Part shown: in pieces, positions 6,733 to 14,475 of the stretch | How positions within the stretch are numbered: the first letter of the stretch is position 1 | How the letters are laid out: the number at the start of each line of letters is the position of its first letter | Assembly: GCA_964532995.1 (NCBI GenBank) | Contig: CAZHJN010000027.1 | Location: 1 to 25,805, forward strand | Direction: 5' to 3' | From: DTJG01 sp964532995 | Lineage (GTDB): Bacteria > Ratteibacteria > UBA8468 > B48-G9 > DTJG01 | Length of the DNA: 25,805 bases | Made by a program: the position numbers and the translations under genes | The notes under the pieces: generated by a model | Seen by the model: the letters and a program-made list of their open reading frames with translations, nothing else | Told to the model about the DNA's origin: nothing | Databases searched by the model: none

Positions 6733-8651
6733 ACTTTTGTTCCCTCTTCAACTTTCTGATAAATCTGGATTACATCCCCCTGTTGAAAATCATTGAAATT
6801 AGCAATTCCTATTCCACACTCTGTATTTGTTGCAACCTCTTTAACAGAATTTTTAAATCTTTTCAAACTTGAAAGAAATCCCTCAAAAACGAAACTACCA
6901 TTTCGAACAATTTTCACCTTTGCGTCTCTTACAGCCTTACCATCCACGACAAGACATCCAGCAACTGCCTGGTTCTTCCCTATCCTGAATACCTGTTTCA
7001 CAAGAGCCTGACCAACCATTATTTCAACCTCTCTGGGTTTGATCATACCTTCCACTGTATTCCTTATATCTTCAATAAGGTCATAAACAAGTCTGTAAAG
7101 TTTAACTTCTATACCATGCTGCCTGACAAGTTTCTCAACCTTCGCATCAATGCCGATATTGTAGCCAAATATAATTGCCTGAGAACACGCTGCCAGGAGA
7201 ATATCTGATTCACTTATAGAACCAAGACCGCAATGAAGACAATTAATTGATAAACCCTGCTTCTCTGAAGATGTCTGATTTATCTTTTCAATTGAGGCTT
7301 TTATAGCCTCCTGGGAACCTATCGAATCTGTTTTTAGAATTATTTTTAGCTCTTTTAATGCTCCCTCAACTATCTGTCTCTGTAAATCCTCAAGAGTGAA
7401 AACCCTTTGCTCTTTTTCCTGCAAAGGTTTTGATTCCTGTTTTTGTTGTTTAACTAATTTTTTTGCATCTGCCTCAGAAATCGCCACTTTGAATATATCA
7501 CCGGGAATGGGGGTTGAATTAGATCCAAGAAGTTCAACAGGTGTTGATGGTCCTGCTTTTTCCAATCTGTTACCGTTTTCATCAAACATTGCCCTGACCT
7601 TACCCCATGTATTGCCGCAAACAAAAAAATCGCCGTTGTTGACCGTACCATTCTGAACCAGAAGATTGACAACAGGTCCTTTTTGTTTATGCAGATATGC
7701 TTCAAGAACCACTCCTTCACCTGGTCTATCCGGATTTGCTTTAAGTTCCATCATTTCACCCATCAGGAGAATAATTTCAAGCAGTTCCTTAATATTCTGT
7801 CCTGTAATTCCTGAAACATTTAAAAACACGGTCTGTCCACCCCACTCTTCAGGAATCAATCCATACTCGCTCAATTTTTTTTTCACTGAATCAGGATTTG
7901 CATTCGGTCTGTCTATCTTGTTAATCGCCACAATAATCGGTACACCCGCTGCCTTGCAGTGATTTATGGCTTCCACTGTCTGCAACTTAACCCCTTCATC
8001 TGCTGCAACAACAAGAACTACAATATCTGTAACCCTGGCACCACGGGCCCTCATTGCTGTGAACACCTCATGGCCGGGAGTATCTATGAAAACGATGGAA
8101 CCTTCTTTCAGGTTAACCTTGTAAGCGCCAATCTTCTGGGTAATCTGTCCGAATTCCCTTGCAGCGACATTTGATTTGCGTATGAAATCAAGTATTGTTG
8201 TTTTCCCGTGATCAACATGGCCCATAACAGTAACAACAGGTGCTCGAGGTACCAGATCTTCTGCTGTTTCCACAGCTGTACCAAGAAGATAACTTTCTCT
8301 GGTTTTCTTAAACTCCGCAACCACACCTAACACACCACAGAGTTTCTTTATATTCTCAATACCCATTCTATCGTTGATGTTTGCAGAAATACCGAGGTCT
8401 GAAAGCTGCTTTATAATTTCTGATGCAGAAATGCTCAGTTTTGAGGCTATTTCTCCCACTGTTTCTGTTCCGGTAAAAGTTATGGGTTTTTCAGAAAGCT
8501 TGCTTTTTTTAATGAATCCCTTGATGGCTGAAATTTCCGGTTCTTTCAAGCCACTGACATATGTTTTGCCCTTTATTCCGGCTTTCTCACAAATCTCAAT
8601 AAGATACTTCGGGGAAACCTTCATCTGTTTTGCAAGCTGGTATACTCTCAT
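6729..8651 (-). CDS. infB: Translation initiation factor IF-2
   Basis: The GTPase that brings initiator tRNA to the 30S subunit and promotes subunit joining. At 640 residues it is compact: two IF2_N modules (about 1-50 and 60-115), almost no low-complexity linker, then the G domain, the beta-barrel domain II, domain III and the fMet-tRNA-binding C domain ending in ECGIGIANFNDFQQGDVIQ. G motifs: GHVDHGKTT at 144-152, DTPGH at 190-194, NKID at 244-247. The switch-I segment reads FGQITQKIGAY (167-177), where most IF-2 proteins have AGGITQHIGAY; two normally conserved residues differ (Gly to Gln169, His to Lys173). It begins in an ATGA overlap with nusA and has a GGAGA site upstream. Confidence 0.97.
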   Translation of the reverse strand: MRVYQLAKQMKVSPKYLIEICEKAGIKGKTYVSGLKEPEISAIKGFIKKSKLSEKPITFTGTETVGEIASKLSISASEIIKQLSDLGISANINDRMGIENIKKLCGVLGVVAEFKKTRESYLLGTAVETAEDLVPRAPVVTVMGHVDHGKTTILDFIRKSNVAAREFGQITQKIGAYKVNLKEGSIVFIDTPGHEVFTAMRARGARVTDIVVLVVAADEGVKLQTVEAINHCKAAGVPIIVAINKIDRPNANPDSVKKKLSEYGLIPEEWGGQTVFLNVSGITGQNIKELLEIILLMGEMMELKANPDRPGEGVVLEAYLHKQKGPVVNLLVQNGTVNNGDFFVCGNTWGKVRAMFDENGNRLEKAGPSTPVELLGSNSTPIPGDIFKVAISEADAKKLVKQQKQESKPLQEKEQRVFTLEDLQRQIVEGALKELKIILKTDSIGSQEAIKASIEKINQTSSEKQGLSINCLHCGLGSISESDILLAACSQAIIFGYNIGIDAKVEKLVRQHGIEVKLYRLVYDLIEDIRNTVEGMIKPREVEIMVGQALVKQVFRIGKNQAVAGCLVVDGKAVRDAKVKIVRNGSFVFEGFLSSLKRFKNSVKEVATNTECGIGIANFNDFQQGDVIQIYQKVEEGTKV

Positions 8652-9814
8652 TCGTTCTCCGATTTGTCAACCGATTTTTCTGTCTTTGAGTCTTGAATAT
8701 GTTTCTGTGCAGTTTCAATCAAATCCTTAGCTTCTTCTTCAGAAATATTCACCTTTTCGGATAATTTCTTTACGTCTGCCTCACTTACCGATTTTATTGT
8801 GTCATATCCTGCCTCACTGAGTTTTTGTGCCATTTCCTCAGTGATGCCAAGTAATAAAGTGGCATGCCCTTCGCCCTCGGATCTATTTATTATGATGTTC
8901 CATCCTGTTAATTTGCAGGCAAGTCTTACATTCTGCCCCTTTTTCCCTATGGCCACAAACAGTTGCTCTCTGTTAACCCATACAGTTGCCTCATTTTTTG
9001 TTCGGTCAAAGACAATGCGTTCACAGACAGCCGGCGATAGAGCGCTTGCGGTAAATTTTTCAGGATCAGGGTCCCATCTTACAATTTCTATCTTTTCCCC
9101 GCCAAGTTCTCTTGTAACATTTTTTATCCTTCCAGCTTTGTCACCTATGCACGTACCAACTGGATCTATCCTCGGGTTTGAAGAATAAACAGCAACTTTT
9201 GTGAGATCTCCTGGAAACCTTGCAATCGCTTTTATTTCAACCAGACCATCTCTTATTTCAGGTATTTCATCAATAAGTAACCTTCTTACAAAATCTGTTG
9301 CCGTTCTTGAAAGGATAATAGGATAAACCCCCTTGTTTGGTCTGCGAACCTCAAGAAGAAGACCCTTCACTGCATCCCCTATGTGGAACCTGTCGTGAGG
9401 TAACAGATGTTTCTGAGGAAGAAGTGCTTCTGCTCTTCCTATTGCAAGAACAATATTGCCGGCTTCAAATCTTTCAACCCGTCCGGAAACTATTGTGTTT
9501 TCAAGTTTCTTAAATTCATTATATATGGCAGCTTTCTCTGCCTCCCTGATCTTCTGGATGAGTATCTGCTTGGCTGTTTGTGCGGCTATCCTTTCCCAGG
9601 GGAAAGAAGGAGGAGGTACATGATTACCATTTTCGTCAACAAAATTGATATCACCAGTTTCAGGATCTATCTTAACCTCAACATTATCCTGCAACATGGC
9701 CTTTTTTCTATAAACAGCAGAAAGGCCCTGTTCAAGGGAAGCTATCAGAAACTCCTTTGAAACTCCCTTATTCTTTTCCCAGTATTCAAGTAATGCCACC
9801 AGTTCTTTTTTCAT
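8648..9814 (-). CDS. nusA: Transcription termination/antitermination factor NusA
   Basis: An RNA polymerase-associated elongation factor controlling pausing, termination and antitermination. The 388 residues contain the N-terminal polymerase-binding domain (about 1-105, starting ELVALLEYWEKNKGVSKE), an S1 domain (about 105-172), two KH domains (about 175-320, with DPVGTCIGDKAGRIKNV and FVAIGKKGQNVRLA), and one helix-hairpin-helix module (about 325-375). This is shorter than E. coli NusA, which has two C-terminal acidic repeats; an acidic and lysine-rich tail ends the protein. A GAGG site lies 8 bases before the ATG, and a near-perfect promoter is about 80 bases upstream. There is no rimP gene upstream of it, unlike the usual rimP-nusA-infB order. 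Confidence 0.97.
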   Translation of the reverse strand: MKKELVALLEYWEKNKGVSKEFLIASLEQGLSAVYRKKAMLQDNVEVKIDPETGDINFVDENGNHVPPPSFPWERIAAQTAKQILIQKIREAEKAAIYNEFKKLENTIVSGRVERFEAGNIVLAIGRAEALLPQKHLLPHDRFHIGDAVKGLLLEVRRPNKGVYPIILSRTATDFVRRLLIDEIPEIRDGLVEIKAIARFPGDLTKVAVYSSNPRIDPVGTCIGDKAGRIKNVTRELGGEKIEIVRWDPDPEKFTASALSPAVCERIVFDRTKNEATVWVNREQLFVAIGKKGQNVRLACKLTGWNIIINRSEGEGHATLLLGITEEMAQKLSEAGYDTIKSVSEADVKKLSEKVNISEEEAKDLIETAQKHIQDSKTEKSVDKSENE

Positions 9815-9895
9815 TCTTCAAACCTCAAAAGAAAAATAAATTTGTTTAAAAAAAGGACCACGCCACAGGATGTTTTATCAGTGCCGGCTTTTTTA

Positions 9896-9924
9896 ATTAT
9901 AAGAATAACAGGAAATAATGTCAA
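9896..9924 (-). promoter_or_regulatory. Consensus sigma-70-type promoter for the nusA operon
   Basis: On the minus strand TTGACA (9924-9919) and TATAAT (9901-9896) are separated by exactly 17 bases, matching the housekeeping consensus at all 12 positions. The -35 box starts one base after the rimO stop codon. Initiation near 9889 would give a leader of about 75 bases before nusA, containing a run of seven T but no convincing terminator stem. It would drive nusA through ptsI independently of ftsK-rodZ-rimO. Confidence 0.85.
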
Positions 9925-9925
9925 A

Positions 9926-11227
9926 TCAAACGTTGCCGCATATCTTGCCAGAGAGGCTATAGGAAGAACTCCTGGTTATTCTGATCCTGACGATTTCTCC
10001 GGGACTCGCTTTTCCATGAATTTTTGCTGTCCAGTCAATGTCAGGTGCATCCATCTGTGTACGGCCCGAAAGATAACCATCAACCTGTTTTTCAACAAGC
10101 ACTTCCATTGCTTTTCCAATAAAAGAACATGCAATCTCTTTGCTTATTTTTTTCTGAACTTCCATCAGTCTGAAAAATCTCTCCTTCTTTTTTGCCAGTG
10201 GAATCTGTTGTTTCAGTATGGATGCCCGCGTGCCTTTTTCAGGATAATAAATAAAAACCCCTAACCTTTCAAATCTCACTGTCCTGACAAATTCCAGCAG
10301 ATAATTAAAAATCTCCTCTGATTCACCGGGAAATCCGACAATAAATGTCGTACGAAGCACAATACCCGGTACTGCTTTTCGAATACTTTCAATCAGTTTC
10401 ATATAATCCATCACAGGCCTGTTCATACTTCTTAAAATGTCCGGGTGCACGTGCTGTAAAGGAATATCAAGATACCTGCACATTTCTGGAGTATCATTAA
10501 TCAATTCCAGTAAATCTTTTGTTATTCCAGAAGGGTGCAGATACATCAAACGTATCCAGGGAAAACCAATCTTCAGAATTTCCCTGATGAGATTACATAA
10601 ACCACTTTTACCTCTGTCCTTTCCATAAGCAGTTATATCGTGACCAACAATAATGAGCTCCTTCACACCTGAATTAAAAAGTGATTCCGCTTCTTTCAAA
10701 ATCTGTTTTTCTTCAAAACTGAAAAGTGGTCCCCTTATAAATGGAATGGTGCAGTAAGAACAATAATTGCTGCATCCATCTGTAATTTTCAGATACCCAT
10801 ATGGCCATGTTGATATAGCCCTTGGTATCCCGCAGTAATCTTTCTTATCATAAAAAAGACCGGCATTTATCACATTATCCCTGTCAATCTCAGACAGGAT
10901 ACAGGGTAACTGGCTAATCTGGTATGGACCGATTATTCCGTCGATGCCCTTTTCCGCACGCAAAAAGTCATAATCTCTGGCAGGAAGGCAACCTGCAATG
11001 ATTAATTTGTATTTTTTTCGTTGCTTTTTCTTTATCAGCTTTGAGATTGTCTGCATTGATTCTTCAACAGCAGGTTTTATGAAGGCACAGGTATTAACTA
11101 TCACAAAATCAGCTTCTTCAGGAATGACAGAGATTGCATAACCTGTATTTCCAAGGATTCCAAGAATTTTTTCGGAATCCACAGTATTTTTGGGACAACC
11201 AAGACTTATCACAGAAACTTTTTTCAT
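9926..11227 (-). CDS. rimO: Ribosomal protein S12 methylthiotransferase RimO
   Basis: A radical-SAM enzyme that adds a methylthio group to an aspartate of ribosomal protein S12. The 433 residues show the MTTase N-domain with cluster cysteines Cys11 (SLGCPKNTVDSE, the RimO rather than MiaB pattern), Cys47 (NTCAF) and Cys80 (AGCLP). The radical-SAM motif is Cys152-x3-Cys156-x2-Cys159, followed by IPFIRGP. A C-terminal TRAM region starts around residue 370 and contains the DAPDIDW segment typical of RimO. The start ATG overlaps the rodZ stop (CAATGA). ftsK-rodZ-rimO adjacency is also seen in other phyla, so the three probably share a transcript. Confidence 0.96.
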   Translation of the reverse strand: MKKVSVISLGCPKNTVDSEKILGILGNTGYAISVIPEEADFVIVNTCAFIKPAVEESMQTISKLIKKKQRKKYKLIIAGCLPARDYDFLRAEKGIDGIIGPYQISQLPCILSEIDRDNVINAGLFYDKKDYCGIPRAISTWPYGYLKITDGCSNYCSYCTIPFIRGPLFSFEEKQILKEAESLFNSGVKELIIVGHDITAYGKDRGKSGLCNLIREILKIGFPWIRLMYLHPSGITKDLLELINDTPEMCRYLDIPLQHVHPDILRSMNRPVMDYMKLIESIRKAVPGIVLRTTFIVGFPGESEEIFNYLLEFVRTVRFERLGVFIYYPEKGTRASILKQQIPLAKKKERFFRLMEVQKKISKEIACSFIGKAMEVLVEKQVDGYLSGRTQMDAPDIDWTAKIHGKASPGEIVRIRITRSSSYSLSGKICGNV

Positions 11228-11892
11228 TGTATCAAACCTCTTGATATTTTTATCTCTTTAACCTGTCCGGATTTCCCGAATGGACCTGATGTTTTCCCAT
11301 CTTTCTCAATCAACGTTCCTCCCGCATTACCGGTCCTTATTACCATTTCAACACCAGAAACTGAAACAATTTCACCTGCTTTCAGAATTCTTTCAATGAA
11401 CTTTTCACCATCAACCATAACTCTTACCCATGCGTCCTCAGTTGCCTTTATGCTTATATTGAAAGCGTTCTTATCCACATCAGAAGAATGGGCATGTTGT
11501 ACTTCAGTACTGATACTATTTTTATCTGATCTGAAAAATTTGCTGTGTACAATAAAAAACAAAGAAAACAAAAAAATAACAATAACACCCGAGACCCAGA
11601 ATATCATTGAGGAAAATCTTCCTTCAGATTTCTGTTCAGATGTTTCAACTTTCTGAATTGACGGATTGAATCCAGGATATTCAAGCAATATCTCTGAAGG
11701 AATTTTCAAATATTCAAGATACTTTTTCAGAAAGCCAATTCTGTGTGCAATCGAAGGAAAAATATGCCAGTTACCATTTTCCATATCCAGCAGGAATTTC
11801 ATCGGAATAAACGTATCACGTGATGCTGTTTCAAGATCAATTCCCGCATTGATACGCGTTTCCTTAAGAATTTCGTGGATTGGTCTGGTCAT
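11224..11892 (-). CDS. rodZ: RodZ-like helix-turn-helix membrane protein
   Basis: A 222-residue bitopic protein resembling RodZ, which links MreB filaments to the cell envelope and elongation machinery. It has a cytoplasmic helix-turn-helix domain (about 1-70, beginning IHEILKETRINAGIDLETAS), a short linker, one transmembrane helix (about 96-115), and an outer beta-rich domain (about 140-222) of the DUF4115 type with the segment WVRVMVDGEKFIERILKAGE. The start lies 29 bases inside the end of ftsK and is preceded by a G-rich ribosome site (AGGGGG). No mreB is seen in the window. The call is well supported by domain order, though the loop between helix and outer domain is short compared with E. 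coli RodZ. Confidence 0.88.
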   Translation of the reverse strand: MTRPIHEILKETRINAGIDLETASRDTFIPMKFLLDMENGNWHIFPSIAHRIGFLKKYLEYLKIPSEILLEYPGFNPSIQKVETSEQKSEGRFSSMIFWVSGVIVIFLFSLFFIVHSKFFRSDKNSISTEVQHAHSSDVDKNAFNISIKATEDAWVRVMVDGEKFIERILKAGEIVSVSGVEMVIRTGNAGGTLIEKDGKTSGPFGKSGQVKEIKISRGLIQ

Positions 11893-14071
11893 TCCCCCTG
11901 TCTTGTACTGCGCCCTTTAGAATTATTCTGGGTTTTCCCTCTCTATAAGGACCAACTATACCCTCTGTTTCCATTCTTTCTATTAATCTTGCGGCTCTGT
12001 TAAATCCTATTTCAAGCCTTCTCTGAAGCATTGATATTGAAGCAATCCTTGTCTCAAGAACAATTCTGACCGCTCTTGTATACAGTTCATCATCATCAGA
12101 ACTAACAGAAGAACCATCAAAAGTTGCGACATTCTGACTTTCCGGCTGATGTTCAAGAATTTCCATTTTATACTCAGGACTGCCCTGGGTTTTCAAAAAT
12201 CCTGTAATGGTTTCAAGTTCTTCATCGCTCACATATCCACCCTGAGCTCTTATCGGATGAGACCTGCCAGGTGGGATAAAAAGCAAATCTCCCCTTCCAA
12301 GAAGTTTTTCAGCACCTTTTGAATCAAGTATCGTCTGGGAATCAAACTTTGAAGAAACCTGAAATGCTATCCTGCATGGAAGATTTGCCTTTATTATTCC
12401 TGTTATAACATTCACCGATGGTCTCTGGGTGGCAAGTATCAGATGAATACCGGCGGCGCGTGAAAGAGCCGTCAATCTTATGATGCTGTTTTCTATTTCA
12501 TTTCTTGCGATGAGCATAAGATCTGCAAGCTCATCAACCACAACGACAATATAAGGAAGTTTCTCCTGTGCTTCCTGATTGTAAGAATCGATATTCCTCA
12601 CTTTCGCCTCTGCAAAAAGATGATAGCGCCGATCCATTTCACGTATTAACCATTTGAGTGAGTTAACGGCTTTCTTGATATCCGTTATAACAGGCAGAAT
12701 AAGATGTGGTATGTCATTGTATATAACAAGTTCAACCATTTTTGGATCTATCATCAGAAATTTCACATCATCAGGCGAGACTTTATACAATATACCGGTA
12801 ATTAAAGAGTTCAGACAAACCGTCTTTCCAGACCCTGTTGCTCCTGCTATCAAAAGATGCGGCATTATCTTGAGATCAGAGATAACCGGTTTACCAAGAA
12901 TATTTTTCCCTATAGCCATTGTGAGTTTTGACGGAGAATTCTGAAATTCCCTGCTCTCCAGAATTTCCTTCAGACAAACAATTGAAATATCCCTGTTTGG
13001 AACTTCAATACCGATGGTTGACTTGCCCGGTATGGGAGCAACCATTCTTATGGGACTGGCTTTTAAACTCATTGCGATGTTGTCAGCAAGTTTTGTTATT
13101 TTCACCAGGGGTATTCCTGGTGCTGGCTGTACCTCATACAATGTTACCCTCGGTCCCTGGGTGAAATTAACAACTTCACCTTCTATGCCAAAATCACTCA
13201 ATGTTTCCTCAATCACCTGCGCATATACCCTGAGATCTTTTTCTGTTTCCTTTTCAGGCTGTTTTGCTGCCTTTAGAAAAGACAGAGATGGCATCTGATA
13301 TTTACTGCTTTTGATACTCGCCTGTTTTCTTGAAACCGGGTTCTCAACAGCATTGATATTGATTGTTTCAACCCCTGTCTCTTCCTTGTGTTCTGGAATA
13401 ACTGTTCTTTGTACCGCAGGTTTCTGTTCTGTTTCTTCGACTCTGTTATTATTCAACTGACCAAATTGAGGTTGTTTTATCCTTTGTTTCACTTTTGTTT
13501 CCGGTACAGAAACAGGAGTTATCTTCCTGAAACCGGATGAAATAGCTATCAAATTCTCAAATGGCGCATAAAAAATCCTGGAAGATGCCACCATTAATCC
13601 GGCACCGGTTATCGCGAGCAAGAATAAACCACCCCTATCTCCAAAATATGATCCAATTCCACTGCTTATCAGAAATCCGGTAATCCCACCCGCAGGAAAA
13701 ATAGAAGTGCCTGAAATAACAAGATTTTTTCTCACAGATTCAACAAGTCCTGCAAAAGCAAATATAAAAACCACACAGCTACCAATCTCAAGACCTGTAA
13801 ATTTTTCTTTCTTCCAGGTCTTCGACCAGGCGTAAAGAAAAACAGCAAAAATTCCGGGATATGAAACGTAACCAAACATGAAAAACAAAATAGCAGAAAC
13901 ATTTGCACCAAATTTCCCGCCAAAATTTGCCGGAGTATCATTAATCGGATATCCGAATTGACAGAAACCAAAACTCGGGTCTGATGGACTGTAAGAAATC
14001 AAACAAAGGAAAAGGAAAACAGTCAATCCCAGCAGAAATATACCTGCAAATTTCGTAATGTTTCTTTCCAT
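11864..14071 (-). CDS. ftsK: DNA translocase FtsK/SpoIIIE
   Basis: An ATP-driven hexameric DNA pump at the division septum that clears chromosomes and activates XerCD recombination. The 735 residues comprise an N-terminal region with about four transmembrane helices (within 1-170), a variable linker (about 180-275), the alpha/beta motor and the DNA-reading gamma winged helix (about 668-735, with RIASISMLQRRLEIGFNRAARLIE split across its helices). Walker A is GATGSGKT at 410-417 and Walker B is VVVVDELADLM with Asp513-Glu514. The linker is far shorter than in E. coli FtsK. The ATG is only 7 bases from a good -10 box and has no Shine-Dalgarno site, so the message may be leaderless. First gene of ftsK-rodZ-rimO. 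Confidence 0.97.
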   Translation of the reverse strand: MERNITKFAGIFLLGLTVFLFLCLISYSPSDPSFGFCQFGYPINDTPANFGGKFGANVSAILFFMFGYVSYPGIFAVFLYAWSKTWKKEKFTGLEIGSCVVFIFAFAGLVESVRKNLVISGTSIFPAGGITGFLISSGIGSYFGDRGGLFLLAITGAGLMVASSRIFYAPFENLIAISSGFRKITPVSVPETKVKQRIKQPQFGQLNNNRVEETEQKPAVQRTVIPEHKEETGVETININAVENPVSRKQASIKSSKYQMPSLSFLKAAKQPEKETEKDLRVYAQVIEETLSDFGIEGEVVNFTQGPRVTLYEVQPAPGIPLVKITKLADNIAMSLKASPIRMVAPIPGKSTIGIEVPNRDISIVCLKEILESREFQNSPSKLTMAIGKNILGKPVISDLKIMPHLLIAGATGSGKTVCLNSLITGILYKVSPDDVKFLMIDPKMVELVIYNDIPHLILPVITDIKKAVNSLKWLIREMDRRYHLFAEAKVRNIDSYNQEAQEKLPYIVVVVDELADLMLIARNEIENSIIRLTALSRAAGIHLILATQRPSVNVITGIIKANLPCRIAFQVSSKFDSQTILDSKGAEKLLGRGDLLFIPPGRSHPIRAQGGYVSDEELETITGFLKTQGSPEYKMEILEHQPESQNVATFDGSSVSSDDDELYTRAVRIVLETRIASISMLQRRLEIGFNRAARLIERMETEGIVGPYREGKPRIILKGAVQDRGNDQTNPRNS

Positions 14072-14093
14072 CTTTTTAATTTTAGCATAAAAT
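14065..14093 (+). promoter_or_regulatory. Possible promoter for rbfA-argS
   Basis: TTTCCA (14065-14070), 17 bases, TAAAAT (14088-14093). The -10 is good and the -35 weak. Initiation near 14100 gives a leader of about 20 bases containing AGGG before the rbfA ATG. It overlaps the divergent ftsK promoter, so the two may compete for polymerase. Confidence 0.45.
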
Positions 14094-14107
14094 AAACGTA
14101 TTGTTAA
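14079..14107 (-). promoter_or_regulatory. Promoter for ftsK-rodZ-rimO, predicted to give a leaderless mRNA
   Basis: Minus-strand TTAACA (14107-14102), a 17-base spacer, and TAAAAT (14084-14079) preceded by TGC, an extended -10. Initiation about 7 bases downstream falls at or beside the ftsK ATG (14071). Confidence 0.6.
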
Positions 14108-14119
14108 CAGGGAAAAAAG

Positions 14120-14473
14120 ATGTCATTCGAAAACAAAAGCAGAAAAAACCTTAAGTTCGCCAGCAGCCTGAAACATCAAATTAATGATATTCTGCAAAAA
14201 GAAATTTCTGACCCGAGAATTGGCTTTTTAACCATAACCGATGTAAGAGTCAGTACAGACAGAAAACATGTAACTGTCTTTGTGAGCATTCTCGGAAATC
14301 AACAACAGCAAACAGAATCTTTAAAAGGACTTACCAATGCTACCGGTTATATCAGACATGTTCTGAGCAAGAGACTTCAAACCAGATTCACACCTGAGAT
14401 TGAGTTTGTAAAAGATGAAAATCCAGGAATGAAAATAGAAGAAATTATCAGGGAAATGCAACAGGAAAAATAA
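14120..14473 (+). CDS. rbfA: 30S ribosome-binding factor RbfA
   Basis: A 117-residue KH-like protein that helps mature the 16S rRNA 5' end in late 30S assembly. The family pattern is clear: an N-terminal helix leading to LQKEISDPRIGFLTITDVRVSTD, then the strand VTVFVSILG, and the C-terminal half GYIRHVLSKRLQTRFTPEI with the conserved arginines and the ending 'FVKDE'. It starts after an AGGG site in the divergent promoter region. Normally rbfA follows infB; here it is on the opposite strand, about 5.5 kb away, and pairs with argS. Confidence 0.95.
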   Translation: MSFENKSRKNLKFASSLKHQINDILQKEISDPRIGFLTITDVRVSTDRKHVTVFVSILGNQQQQTESLKGLTNATGYIRHVLSKRLQTRFTPEIEFVKDENPGMKIEEIIREMQQEK

Positions 14474-14475
14474 CG

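Noticed and set aside
9826..9889. Intrinsic terminator or attenuator before nusA
   Set aside because: There is a run of seven T on the minus strand, but the GC-rich stretch before it forms only an imperfect, bulged stem. I could not support a hairpin.
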